45,246 bases of DNA from the NCBI GenBank assembly GCA_024743355.1, contig JANSWS010000013.1, positions 1 to 45,246 on the forward strand, written 5' to 3'. The notes under the pieces are model-generated. The model worked only from the letters and a program-made list of their open reading frames with translations. It was not told where the DNA came from and searched no databases. How positions within the stretch are numbered: the first letter of the stretch is position 1; every line of letters begins with the position of its first letter. This stretch comes from a bacterium. Its GTDB lineage: Bacteria > Planctomycetota > Planctomycetia > Pirellulales > Pirellulaceae. Positions 9,116-18,200 of the stretch are shown here, one piece after another. Position numbers and translations under genes: made by a program.

Positions 9116-10582
9116 ATGTCTTCACTAAGTATCGAATCCGAATTCGCACAACGCAGTCTGGAACATCACACGCGTCGGCATTTTCTGCGGAACTGCGCCA
9201 CGGGGCTGGGTAGTCTATGGCTGGCGGACCAAACGGTTGGAGGAGCTCGCGCGGCGATGGCCGAGTCGTCGGATCCGGAGTTCCGCATTCCCGCCAAGGC
9301 CAAGCGTGTCATCTTTCTGCATATGATCGGAGCTCCCAGTCAACTGGAACTGTTTGACTACAAGCCTGACTTGGTGAAGTTTGACGGCAAGGAATGCCCG
9401 CGCGAATATTTGGAAGGCCAGCGTTTCGCCTTTATTCAAGGCACGCCTACCATGCTCGGTCCGCAGTTTCCCTTTCAGCAATATGGTGAGTCGGGTGCCT
9501 GGCTCTCCGATCGGCTTCCCGAGTTCTCGAAGGTGGTTGACCAAGTCTGTTTCATCAAGACAGTGCAGACCGATCAATTCAACCATGGGCCCGCGCAATT
9601 GATGGTGCACTGTGGCCAAGCGCGCGTCGGCTATCCATCCATCGGTTCCTGGGTCACCTGGGGACTGGGGCAGGAGAACGAGGACCTGCCGGGATTCATC
9701 GTCTTGCTATCCGGCGGTCGACCGCCGCGTGTCGGCAATGCCTTGTGGAGCAGTGGCTTTCTGCCATCGGTCTATCAGGGTGTGCAGTGTCGGTCGACCG
9801 GTGATCCCGTTCTGAACGTCGCCAATCCCGATGGCGTTACCCGCGATAGCCGCCGTGCAGCCCTGGATGCGCTGAAGCGACTGAACGAGATGAATCACGA
9901 AAGCTTTGGCGATCCCGAGACATTGACTCGTATTGCCCAATACGAGATGGCTTTCCGTATGCAGATGGCGGTACCGGAGGCCATGGATATCAACCGCGAA
10001 CCCCAATACGTGCAAGACGCCTATGGCGTTGAGCCGGGTAAAACATCTTTTGCCAATAACTGCCTTTTGGCCCGACGACTAGCGGAGCGTGGCGTGCGCT
10101 ACATTCAGCTATTCGATTGGGGCTGGGACTCACACGGCTCGCAGCAATCCGAGTCGCTGAACGGCGGCTTTATCGACAAATGCAAGCAGATGGACCGCCC
10201 CGTGGCGGCCCTGCTAAAAGATCTGGATGAACGCGGCTTGTTGGAAGACACGCTGGTGGTTTGGGGCGGCGAGTTCGGCCGCACCTCGATGGCTGAGAAT
10301 CGTGGAGGAGTGGCCACGAGATTCGTTGGTCGCGATCACAATCCGAACGCCTTTACTATGTGGCTGGCGGGAGCTGGGATTCGTGCTGGCATGAGCTATG
10401 GAGAGACGGATGCCATGGGGTACCAGCCTGCCTTGAACCCGGTCCAGCTACGGGATCTGCACGCCACCATGCAGCATTTGCTGGGCCTGGATCCTCAGCG
10501 GCTGTCGTTTCCTTTTCAGGGACTCAATCAAAAGCTGATTGGAGTCAAACCCGCCCGCGTCATCGAAGAGATTCTGGCGTAG
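9116..10582 (+). CDS. DUF1501 protein with twin-arginine signal
   Basis: This 488-residue DUF1501 protein is the usual partner of the upstream DUF1549/DUF1553 gene. The N-terminus contains TRRHFLRNCATG (twin Arg at residues 20-21), indicating Tat export in folded form. Family blocks include KRVIFLHMIGAPSQLELFDY, FNHGPAQLMVHCGQARVGYP, RYIQLFDWGWDSHGS, LVVWGGEFGRTSMAENRGG and GRDHNPNAFTMWLAGAG. The fold is alkaline-phosphatase/sulfatase-like, with Asp and His in the WDSH, EFGR and GRDHNP motifs resembling metal-binding positions. The biochemical activity is not established. Confidence 0.94.
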   Translation: MSSLSIESEFAQRSLEHHTRRHFLRNCATGLGSLWLADQTVGGARAAMAESSDPEFRIPAKAKRVIFLHMIGAPSQLELFDYKPDLVKFDGKECPREYLEGQRFAFIQGTPTMLGPQFPFQQYGESGAWLSDRLPEFSKVVDQVCFIKTVQTDQFNHGPAQLMVHCGQARVGYPSIGSWVTWGLGQENEDLPGFIVLLSGGRPPRVGNALWSSGFLPSVYQGVQCRSTGDPVLNVANPDGVTRDSRRAALDALKRLNEMNHESFGDPETLTRIAQYEMAFRMQMAVPEAMDINREPQYVQDAYGVEPGKTSFANNCLLARRLAERGVRYIQLFDWGWDSHGSQQSESLNGGFIDKCKQMDRPVAALLKDLDERGLLEDTLVVWGGEFGRTSMAENRGGVATRFVGRDHNPNAFTMWLAGAGIRAGMSYGETDAMGYQPALNPVQLRDLHATMQHLLGLDPQRLSFPFQGLNQKLIGVKPARVIEEILA

Positions 10583-10596
10583 CTGGCTATGCTACT

Positions 10597-10601
10597 AGGA
10601 G
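10597..10601 (+). promoter_or_regulatory. Ribosome binding site deciding the start of the PP2C gene
   Basis: AGGAG lies 12 nt before ATG 10614 but only 3 nt before the in-frame TTG 10605. The spacing therefore favours ATG 10614, although 12 nt is slightly long. Confidence 0.5.
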
Positions 10602-10613
10602 AATTTGGTCGTT

Positions 10614-11849
10614 ATGAAAGTTGCTGCATCCGCTTTGAGCGATCCTGGACTGAAGCGCGATGGCAACGAAGACCAATATCTCATCGACGAATCACTTGGG
10701 CTGTATATCGTCTGTGATGGCATGGGCGGACACGCTGCCGGCGAGGTAGCTGCTGAGCGGGCCATCGAATATGTAACGGATTTTATCTCCGCCAGATCGC
10801 ATGTGTTGGACGAGGCAACGGTGAAGCCGGAAGGTTATTTTCGCATTTTGAAAATAGCCGAAGAAGCCGTGCAGACGGCCAGTCAAGAGGTTTATCGTCT
10901 TGCCAGTTCAAGCTCCGAGTATGCCGGTATGGGCACAACCATGACCATGCTGGTGATTGTCCAGAGCAAGGCAGTAATGGCTCATGTCGGCGACTCCCGA
11001 CTGTATCTGCAGCGGGCCGGTGACATTCATCAACTAACTGTCGACCATACGCTGGCCAACGAGATGTATCTGGCCGGGGGCTTGACGCGTGAAGAAGCCG
11101 AGAGAAGCAAATTCCAACACGTTTTGACCCGCTGCATTGGTTCGCATGAATCGGTCGTTGTCGATACGCTTCTTTTTGATTTGTTGCCTGGTGACCGCTT
11201 GCTGCTGTGCTCGGACGGATTGAGTAATTACTTCAAAGATCCGTCGGTCGTCGCCGATCTTTTGTCCAAACGCAACATCGTCTCCAAACCGGAACCTTTG
11301 ATCGACTTTGCCAAGCGGTCGGGGGGAGCTGATAACATCACGGCGGTCGTGGTCGAAGCCTTACGTGATGAAGAACAGGAAACCGTCCCGGATACGCCCC
11401 AGCGGATCGAGGCTCTGCAAAACAGCTGTTTGGGTCGCAAGCTCTCTGTCAGCCGCCTGCTGCATTTGCTCACAACTTGCACCATGCTGCACTGCAATCA
11501 GGGCAAAGAACTGATTGCCATGGGCGACAAATGTCCTGGAATGTTCGTTGTCATGGAAGGCTCATTTCGAATCATCGACGACGATCTGATCGAAGCCGAG
11601 CTACAAGCTGGCCAGAGCTTCGGTCAACAGGCGCTGATCGCGCCCGCCAAGTCACCGGTCACGCTGGTCGCTCAAGAGCCAGCCAAGGTATTGCTGGTCG
11701 ATCGCCGCAAGTTCAACCGCCTAACGCGGCGCATGCCCCGCATGGGCAATGCGTTGTTGCGCAATCTGGCGCGTGAATTGAGCCAGCAAATCGTCGACGC
11801 AGATACTGCTGAGCGAATGGATCTGGATGACACGGGTCCATTGCCATGA
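10614..11849 (+). CDS. PP2C-family Ser/Thr phosphatase fused to a cyclic-nucleotide-binding-like domain
   Basis: This 411-residue cytoplasmic protein has two parts. Residues 1-252 are a PP2C (PPM) phosphatase: KRDGNEDQY (D20), VCDGMGGHAAGE (D35), GTTMTMLVI, AHVGDSRLYL, LCSDGLSN (D201) and SGGADNITAVVV (D240) supply the metal-binding aspartates. Residues 288-395 resemble a Crp-type cNMP-binding domain (LIAMGDKCPGMFVVMEGSFR, LQAGQSFGQQALIAPAKSPV). The usual Glu and Arg of the phosphate-binding cassette are not visible in FGQQALIAPAKSPVTLVA, so this domain may sense something other than cAMP or be purely structural. The gene starts 31 bp after the DUF1501 gene and may share its transcript. Reversal of a Ser/Thr kinase signal is the likely job; no kinase gene is in the window. 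Confidence 0.93.
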   Translation: MKVAASALSDPGLKRDGNEDQYLIDESLGLYIVCDGMGGHAAGEVAAERAIEYVTDFISARSHVLDEATVKPEGYFRILKIAEEAVQTASQEVYRLASSSSEYAGMGTTMTMLVIVQSKAVMAHVGDSRLYLQRAGDIHQLTVDHTLANEMYLAGGLTREEAERSKFQHVLTRCIGSHESVVVDTLLFDLLPGDRLLLCSDGLSNYFKDPSVVADLLSKRNIVSKPEPLIDFAKRSGGADNITAVVVEALRDEEQETVPDTPQRIEALQNSCLGRKLSVSRLLHLLTTCTMLHCNQGKELIAMGDKCPGMFVVMEGSFRIIDDDLIEAELQAGQSFGQQALIAPAKSPVTLVAQEPAKVLLVDRRKFNRLTRRMPRMGNALLRNLARELSQQIVDADTAERMDLDDTGPLP

Positions 11850-11913
11850 CTGCAATGATCGTCCCTTATTAGCTTAAAACCTATCCGAAAACATTAGCCG
11901 ATTTGGCGTTGGC

Positions 11914-12051
11914 CCAATGGCATTTACTTTGGTAGCGTAACGGCGCAAGCCGTACGGCCGCAGCCACAAATTCGCTGTGAAGTGCCGGGCGACTCGCGCC
12001 GCACCGCTGCCATTGGCCTCGCTTCCTCTGTCAAAGTAAGTGCCGCTTTGG
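11914..12051. repeat. Dispersed MITE-like element, copy A
   Basis: The left end reads CCAATGGCATTTACTTTGG and the right end CAAAGTAAGTGCCGCTTTGG, which are imperfect inverted repeats of each other (GGCAYTTACTTTG core). The inner part from about 11957 onward matches, in reverse complement, the region 42235-42331 near the Mfd gene at roughly 80 percent by eye, including the identical stretch TTCGCTGTGAAGTGCCGGGC. Two diverged copies 30 kb apart with inverted ends suggest a small non-autonomous element; no transposase is present. Confidence 0.65.
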
Positions 12052-12225
12052 TGTTAACTCCCGGTTTTCGACGCATGTTGCCAGGAAGGAAACGGCGGTT
12101 CGCCGCGGCAAATCTGGCTTTAGATCAGTGACAAGACTGCGACGAGAACCAACCTGGCTCGCTCTTGGTTGAATGAGTCTAGTTCGGTCACCAAGCTGCG
12201 ATTCTGTCAAACGCAGTAGAACCGC

Positions 12226-12413
12226 GGCTAACGCCGCTAGTCTTTACCCACATTTTTATTCCGCAATCGTGCTCGTGCTTAATGAAATGGTGCTCTCAAT
12301 CGACGTGCTCCCGGACCCGGCCCCGGACCCGAGCACGAGAACGAGAACGAACTTGGGTTGGCTTTTTTGCTCGCGTGACTGTCAAGAAGTGGGTAAAGAC
12401 AAGGCTAACGCCG
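12226..12413. repeat. Nested inverted and direct repeat cluster
   Basis: GGCTAACGCCG occurs directly at 12226-12236 and 12403-12413. Just inside these, GTCTTTACCCAC (12240-12251) is matched by its perfect reverse complement GTGGGTAAAGAC (12389-12400). The centre is rich in GTGCTC and GAGCACGAGAACG steps around a CCCGGACCCGGCCCCGGACC core that can pair with itself. It resembles a decayed palindromic intergenic repeat. Confidence 0.55.
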
Positions 12414-12474
12414 ACCGGCTGATGGTTTTCGAAAAGCCTGGGTCAGCTAAATCGCCTGCTTACGGCAACTTCGG

Positions 12475-12825
12475 CTATTTAAGGCGATATCCCTGCTGCT
12501 TCAGATACTGGCCAATGCGTTCGAGATGCTTACCCTGTATTGCGATCGCATCGGTTTCCATACTGCCTCCGGCTCCGCACAGATTTTTCAATTCCGTCAA
12601 CAGCTGCTGTTGCTGCTTGGGCGAACCCAATAAGCCCGCGACAAGCGTAACCTGCTTGCCGCGTTTTCTCTTCTCGACACGCAAACTGGGCCTTTGCTGC
12701 GATGGTGGGACTTCCACCACAGTTGCGTCGCTGGCGACGGGCTCGCACTTGCATACTTTCACTTCCAGTCCGCAGATCTCACAAAGTACCGGACGTTCGA
12801 GCGGGGTTCCGTCAAACAGTCCCAT
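12475..12825 (-). CDS. SUI1/eIF1-like translation factor (YciH family)
   Basis: The protein has 116 residues. The C-terminal half is a SUI1 domain: LRVEKRKRGKQVTLVAGLLG, then LLTELKNLCGAGGSMETDAI and AIQGKHLERIGQYLKQQGYR. The N-terminal half holds a four-cysteine cluster (LCEICGLEVKVCKC) that could bind zinc. Bacterial YciH-type proteins are eIF1 homologues that can affect initiation fidelity; their physiological role is poorly defined. ATG 12825 is chosen because a strong AAGGAGG lies 5 nt upstream; a longer in-frame start at 12864 would overlap the preceding Uma2 gene. The gene lies 28 bp downstream of the Uma2 gene and may be cotranscribed. Confidence 0.9.
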   Translation of the reverse strand: MGLFDGTPLERPVLCEICGLEVKVCKCEPVASDATVVEVPPSQQRPSLRVEKRKRGKQVTLVAGLLGSPKQQQQLLTELKNLCGAGGSMETDAIAIQGKHLERIGQYLKQQGYRLK

Positions 12826-12830
12826 GACAT

Positions 12831-12837
12831 CCTCCTT
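12831..12837 (-). promoter_or_regulatory. Strong Shine-Dalgarno of the SUI1 gene
   Basis: The minus strand reads AAGGAGG followed by ATGTC and then ATG at 12825. It is a near-perfect match to the anti-SD with 5-nt spacing, unusual in this window where most genes have weak sites, and it decides the start codon. Confidence 0.8.
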
Positions 12838-12853
12838 AAACCGATGCGCTGTA

Positions 12854-13423
12854 TTACTTACCACCGGTACCGCCGAAGAGCATGTACAAATCGAGCGTTG
12901 CGAGGGCTAAACATTGCGGCGATATTTTGTCGGCTGCGGCAAAGGTTGTGATCTCTCTATAGCGTCCTTCCCAAGGGGTGCGATGTACGCGCACTTCTTC
13001 CGCATTAGTGTCCACAACCCAATACTCCGGAATTGCAGCTTGCGCGTACAAGTCGGCTTTGACAGATATATCGAAAGCCAGGCTGCTATCGGCAACTTCG
13101 ATCAATAACAGCACTTGCTCGGCTCGCGGATGTCCCCGTAAGTAACGGCCTGCCTTCACCCACACAAGGTCGGGTTCCGGCCGACTTTCGAAGTCGCTCA
13201 GGTCTAGACCAGACTGCACCCGCACTCCCACTAACTTTTCGTCTGTGCTCTTAATCGACCATCGAGTGAGATACTCAATGATGTCGTCATGAACGGGACC
13301 GGCTGGATTCATGGATTTGATTGCCCCGCCTATGAGTTCGATTCTTTGTGTCAGCTCATCGAAGGCGCCCTTGGCAACCATGCGTTCATAATCAGCGACG
13401 CTAAGTCTTAGATCCGTATTCAT
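12854..13423 (-). CDS. Uma2-family (DUF820) putative restriction-type endonuclease
   Basis: The 189-residue protein shows the PD-(D/E)XK pattern of the Uma2 family: an early RIELIGGAI block, RPEPDLVWV (PD Asp), VLLLIEVADSSLAFDISVKA (E-x-V ... D ... K) and the closing YAQAAIPEYWVVDTNAEEV. The family is widely multiplied in cyanobacteria and planctomycetes. Nuclease activity is predicted from the fold, and the cellular role is not known. It starts at ATG 13423 and is followed by the SUI1 gene on the same strand. Confidence 0.9.
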   Translation of the reverse strand: MNTDLRLSVADYERMVAKGAFDELTQRIELIGGAIKSMNPAGPVHDDIIEYLTRWSIKSTDEKLVGVRVQSGLDLSDFESRPEPDLVWVKAGRYLRGHPRAEQVLLLIEVADSSLAFDISVKADLYAQAAIPEYWVVDTNAEEVRVHRTPWEGRYREITTFAAADKISPQCLALATLDLYMLFGGTGGK

Positions 13424-13634
13424 GGGCTTTCGGTCCCGTAGTCGATGCCTTGGCGGTATGCTGTTTTATAGTACTCCACTGGCAGCCAGGAAGGCAACGT
13501 ATTCGCAGCCGATACTCGCACGGGAATCGCTGACACGATCGCAAACCTCTTTTATCTGCACGGCAGGACTATGAAACTCTAAGCTCATTTCCGCACTGTC
13601 GGCACCCTTCGATACGACTTCAATTAGTGATGGC

Positions 13635-14918
13635 CTACTCGCCCAAGCAATACAGCCACTCTTGCCGCTCCCCGCTATCGCTGAGGTGAGTCACGCGATG
13701 GAAAATGTGATCCGAGACGATTATCGGCGTCGCAAATACCTGCACACCGAGCTTATTCTTGGCTAACTCTTCATAGGCAGTGGGATCGGCTCGAAACACG
13801 AAGAAATCACCGCCCTCGTTGGTCACATAAACCCTGTCCCCGACCAAGACAGGTGAAGAAGAGAACGTTCCTCCCAAGCGTGCCTTCCACATGACTTTGC
13901 CGGTTGCAGCCTCCCAACAAACCGCGATGCCAGCGTCCAATACGCCGTACAAATATCCGTCCTTGATAACCAAGGATGGTACGTAGAGCCGGCTGTCATT
14001 CTCCCACACGACTTCCGCGGAACCGTCGGCCTTGATCGCCGACATGTGATTGCGAGGATAACCGCCACTGGTGTATACCAGCTGGCCATCCGTCAATGTG
14101 GAGGTTACGCACTCCGTCGTCGCACCTGCTGTTTGCCACAGAGTCTCTCCACTCAGCGGATCGTAACTGACCACCAAATCACACCCCACCATGACCACTT
14201 GATCTCGGCCATTCACGTGCAAGATGATCGGCGAGGGATAATTCGGCTTTTCAGGGCGTTCACGACGCCATACCAAATCGCCGCTCTGGCCATCTAAGGC
14301 AACCAAAGCCCCGCCCGACTTGTTATCCGCGGAGACGATCACCAGGTTTTGGTAGAGCGCGGGGGACGCGCCATAACCTTGGTGCACGACATAGTTTGAG
14401 ATTTCCCGCTGCCACAGGATCTGGCCTTCCAAATCCAAGGCCGTGGTCATCAGTTTGCCGTCGTTCGGGAAGTTGATGTACACGCGTTTGCCATCACAGG
14501 CGGGCGTACTGGAAGCGGCTGTGGATTTTTCGTTTTTCCGCATGGCTCCGGCGGAATGCACCGTGGTTTCCCACATGAGTTCGCCGGTCGCTCGCTCAAA
14601 ACAAAGCAGTGATTGGGAACCCACGTCTTCGCGGCAGGTCGCCAGAAAAACACGCGAACCAACGACGGTGGGTGAGCCATGCCCACGGCCAGGCACTTTG
14701 GATTTCCAGCGTACGCCATCCGTTTCGTTGAAATTCAATGGAGGTTGCTGTTGCTCCGCCGCCGTTCCATTCCGCAGGGGCCCCCGCCACCAAGGCCAAT
14801 CCGCGGGTGCTGTCACAAATCCATCCTGCACACTCACAGCGCCGCCATCGGCCAGACTGGTTGGCTGGATCGAAAGGCTCGTTATCAACACAATGCTTAG
14901 CACTAAAAGTAAACGCAT
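13635..14918 (-). CDS. Exported PQQ-like beta-propeller protein
   Basis: The 427-residue protein has a clear signal peptide from ATG 14918 (MRLLLVLSIVLITSLSIQPT). The frame stays open further upstream through the palindromic repeat at 14969-15044, so longer starts there are artefacts. Repeated propeller blades read WPWWRGPLRNGTA, VVGSRVFLATCREDVGSQSL, LLCFERATGELMWETTV, LDLEGQILWQREIS, VALDGQSGDLVWRRE, YDPLSGETLWQTAG and WEAATGKVMWKARLGG. The family (PQQ-like, YWTD-type) is common in planctomycetes and need not bind PQQ. A scaffold or sugar-oxidising role in the periplasm is possible. Confidence 0.92.
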   Translation of the reverse strand: MRLLLVLSIVLITSLSIQPTSLADGGAVSVQDGFVTAPADWPWWRGPLRNGTAAEQQQPPLNFNETDGVRWKSKVPGRGHGSPTVVGSRVFLATCREDVGSQSLLCFERATGELMWETTVHSAGAMRKNEKSTAASSTPACDGKRVYINFPNDGKLMTTALDLEGQILWQREISNYVVHQGYGASPALYQNLVIVSADNKSGGALVALDGQSGDLVWRRERPEKPNYPSPIILHVNGRDQVVMVGCDLVVSYDPLSGETLWQTAGATTECVTSTLTDGQLVYTSGGYPRNHMSAIKADGSAEVVWENDSRLYVPSLVIKDGYLYGVLDAGIAVCWEAATGKVMWKARLGGTFSSSPVLVGDRVYVTNEGGDFFVFRADPTAYEELAKNKLGVQVFATPIIVSDHIFHRVTHLSDSGERQEWLYCLGE

Positions 14919-14968
14919 AGATGACTCGTAAGTAAAATCCGAAGGACTCAACAATGTTCGATCGATAG

Positions 14969-15044
14969 TCGCCTTTCGCTCCGCGAAAGTAGCGTTCATC
15001 CCGCACTTGCGTTTTTTCCGCAACTTCCGCGGAGCGGGTAGCGA
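14969..15044. repeat. Palindromic dispersed repeat, copy 1
   Basis: The arm TCGCCTTTCGCTCCGCGAAA from 14969 is followed by a degenerate arm CTTCCGCGGAGCGGGTAGCG ending near 15044. The first arm plus AGTAGCGTT is shared, as reverse complement, with the cleaner palindrome at 28784-28841. It lies between the divergent PQQ-propeller gene and the large cytochrome gene. Confidence 0.75.
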
Positions 15045-15285
15045 CAGTTATTGATATGGATCGAACGTCCTTAACAACCGATTTCAGACGGTAGCAAGCC
15101 GTTCGATTATAGCCAGCCGGAGTGCTGCAGGGTGAGTCTGCAATGCGTTTCGTTGTTGTTTGGCTGCTTCAACACTTCAGGTGTGAAGTCAACCTGGTTT
15201 CCGCTTACAATGGGGCTGGTTAGATTGCTCCATTTGATCGTTTCCCACCCCCGTGCGCCCCATACGCTGCAAAGCGAGGTTCTCC

Positions 15286-18200
15286 ATGCGCTTGTCCTCT
15301 CTCTTGTTGATGCCTTCCCTACCGTTCGTGCTTGCATGCTTGGTTTCCGCCGCGATAGCGGACGAGCCGCTGTGGCAGCTGCGATTTGAGCGGCAGCAGC
15401 TGACGGAAACTTACTTTTCCGAAGGCGTGGCAGTCGGGGATTTAAATGCTGACGGACATCAAGATGTCGTCTACGGACCTTACTGGTTTGCCGGACCGGA
15501 CTTTACCGAGAAGCATGAAATCTATCCGGCGGTAGCGCAGCCCATGGAACGCTACGCGGACAACTTCTTTTCCTGGGTGTATGACTTTGACGGCGACGGT
15601 GCGCAGGACATCTTCGTGGTTGGCTTTCCAGGCACGCCGGCCCATGTGTATCAAAACCCGGGCAAGGGAGTCGGAAGCTGGACGAAGAAACAAGTCTTTG
15701 ACTGGGTATCCAACGAGTCCCCACAGTTCGTGAATTTGCTGGGAGACGAGCGACCTGAACTGGTATGTACCCGGGATGGTTTCTTTGGCTTTGCCACCAT
15801 CGACTGGGACCAGCCATTTAAGGCTTGGACCTTTCACGCCATTTCAGAACAGGTGACCGCCACGCGATTCGGGCATGGTTTGGGAATTGGGGACATCAAT
15901 GGCGATGGTTTGCAGGACGTGCTGCACGCTGGAGGCTGGTATCAGCAACCTGCTACGGGAGCACTCAACGGCCGCTGGCAGCATCATCCGGTTGCCTTTT
16001 CCACGGGAGGCGGTGGCGCGGAAATGTACGCTTACGATGTGGACGGGGACGGCGATCAGGACGTGATTACCAGCGAGTCCGCGCACAACTTCGGCCTTTC
16101 CTGGTACGAACAAAAACAAGAAGGTCAGTTTGTCCAACACCTGATCATGGGCTCGCACCCATCGGAGAACCGTTACGGCGTATTGTTCAGTGAACTGCAC
16201 AGCGTAAATCTGGCGGACGTGGATGGCGACGGACTCAAGGACATTCTCACCGGCAAAACCTATTGGTCGCATCACCGACAAAGCCCCATGTGGGACGCGG
16301 GCGCGGTCGTTTATTGGTTTCGCTTGACCAGGCAAGCGGACGGCACGGTGGATTGGATCCCCTACCAAATCCATGGGGAAACAGGTATTGGTCGGCAGCT
16401 GACGGTTGCAGACATCAATGCCGACGGACAATTGGATGTGGCAGTTGGCGGAATGTTAGGCGCTAACGTATTGATTCAACAGCGGACTCAAGTTTCGCCG
16501 GAAGAATATGCATCCCTTCAGCCTCAACCCTACCGCGGCCCCAAACAAGTTGATGTGGACGAGGCGCGGGCTCTGCGCGGTCCTCCGTCTCCGATCGGTA
16601 AAGATGGTGCTGTGGTCGATGCGATCGAAGGTGAGGAGCTCAATGCCCAAGTATCCGCTGGCGAAGCACGCCACCAAGACATGAGTAATTTTTCCGGCGG
16701 GCAGTGGAGCGGCCGCCAGCAACTGTGGTGGACCGGTGGAAAGCCCGGTGATCGTCTGACCTTGGAGCTGAACGCTCTGCAAGAGATCGAGGCCATACAA
16801 ATGGTTTTGACTTGCGCCCGCGACTATGGCATCTTCCGCGTCTACTTGGATGATCAGCCCTTAGCGGATCCCATCGATCTTTACAACGATCAAGTCATCA
16901 ACAGCGGCTTGCTCGAATTCAAGACATCCGGAACGGGCAAGGGCAAGCACAAGTTGGAATTTGAAATCGTGGGCGCCAACCGGCAAGCCGTTAAGGCCTA
17001 CATGCTGGGACTCGACTTCATCCGCTTTCGCGGCAAAGACACACAATTCGTCGAACCCGAGCAGGGTATCAGGCCCAAGTCCGCCGACGGCCGCGAGCTG
17101 AATTTAGATTTCGAAACAGGCTCGCTAACCGACTGGACGGCTGAGGGAGACGCCTTCGCCAAGCAACCAGTACAAGGCGACCTGGTTTCAAAGCGACGTC
17201 GCGATATGAGCAGCCAACATCTGGGAGAATACTGGATCGGTGGCTACGAGACACAAGGCGATAAAGCCACCGGCACATTGACTTCGGCACCCTTTGTGGC
17301 TTCCAGCCGCTTCGGATCCTTCTACATGTCGGGCGGAAGCTCGCCGGAAACGCGGGTTGAGTTATGGACGGTCGGCGAAGACGAACCCTTTTACACAGTT
17401 TCCGGCCGAGACAGCGAAAACCTCAGCCAAGTAATCGTCGATCTGCGCCGCGCGGAAGGTCGGGAGATGTTCATTCGCCTGGTGGACGCGAGTACCGGCG
17501 GTTGGGGACATTTGAATTTTGATCACTTCCGTCTACACGCTCAGCGTCCCGGACCATTGACACCAGCCAACGTACAACTGGTGGACGATGAATATCCGCA
17601 CCGAGGCCTGAGCGCCGAACAGGCGGCGGCCGCAATGAAATTACCCGACGGTTTCGAGGTCACCGTCTGTGCGGCGGAACCCGATGTGAAACAACCCATC
17701 GCCATGGCCTTGGATGATCGCGGACGCGTGTGGATTGCAGAGGCCTACGAGTATCCCCAGCGCGCCGCGGAGGGGCAGGGCCGGGATCGGATTCTGATCT
17801 TCGAAGATACAACCGGGGATGGACAGCTGGATTCCCGCAAGGTATTCCAGGAGAACTTGAATCTGGTGAGCGGCTTGGAAGTCGGCTTTGGCGGCGTGTG
17901 GGTCGGAGCGGCTCCCTATCTGCTGTTCATTCCCGATCGAGATCAGGATGACATTCCCGACGGTCCGCCAGAAGTTCTCTTGGACGGCTGGGGATACCAA
18001 GATACGCACGAGACTCTGAACGCCTTTATCTGGGGCCCCGACGGATGGCTATACGGCTGCCACGGAGTCTTCACGCATTCCAAAGTTGGAAAACCAGGAA
18101 CACCGGAAGAACAGCGGATTCCCATCAACGCCGGAGTCTGGCGTTACCATCCCACCCGGCACCAATTCGAAGTCTTTGCCCACGGCACCAGCAATCCTTG

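Larger units (their letters stand above)
11850..12474. other. 625-bp repeat-rich intergenic region
   Basis: No convincing gene is present. The region holds a 138-bp element with inverted ends (11914-12051) and a second repeat cluster (12226-12413), described separately. The sequence CTATCCGAAAAC near 11881 recurs as GTATCCGAAAAC near 37636 and looks like another short dispersed motif. A plus-strand frame open across 12173-12910 runs through repeats and antisense to the SUI1 gene and is not coding. Confidence 0.6.

Noticed and set aside
12173-12910. 245-codon open frame on the plus strand
   Set aside because: It runs through non-coding repeats and then antisense to the SUI1 gene and the end of the Uma2 gene; low-complexity sequence from the repeat core explains its openness.
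14919-15023. N-terminal extension of the PQQ-propeller gene
   Set aside because: The extra 35 codons are translated palindromic repeat (the same FAERKAT-like peptide appears at 28784-28855), and a good signal peptide starts at ATG 14918.
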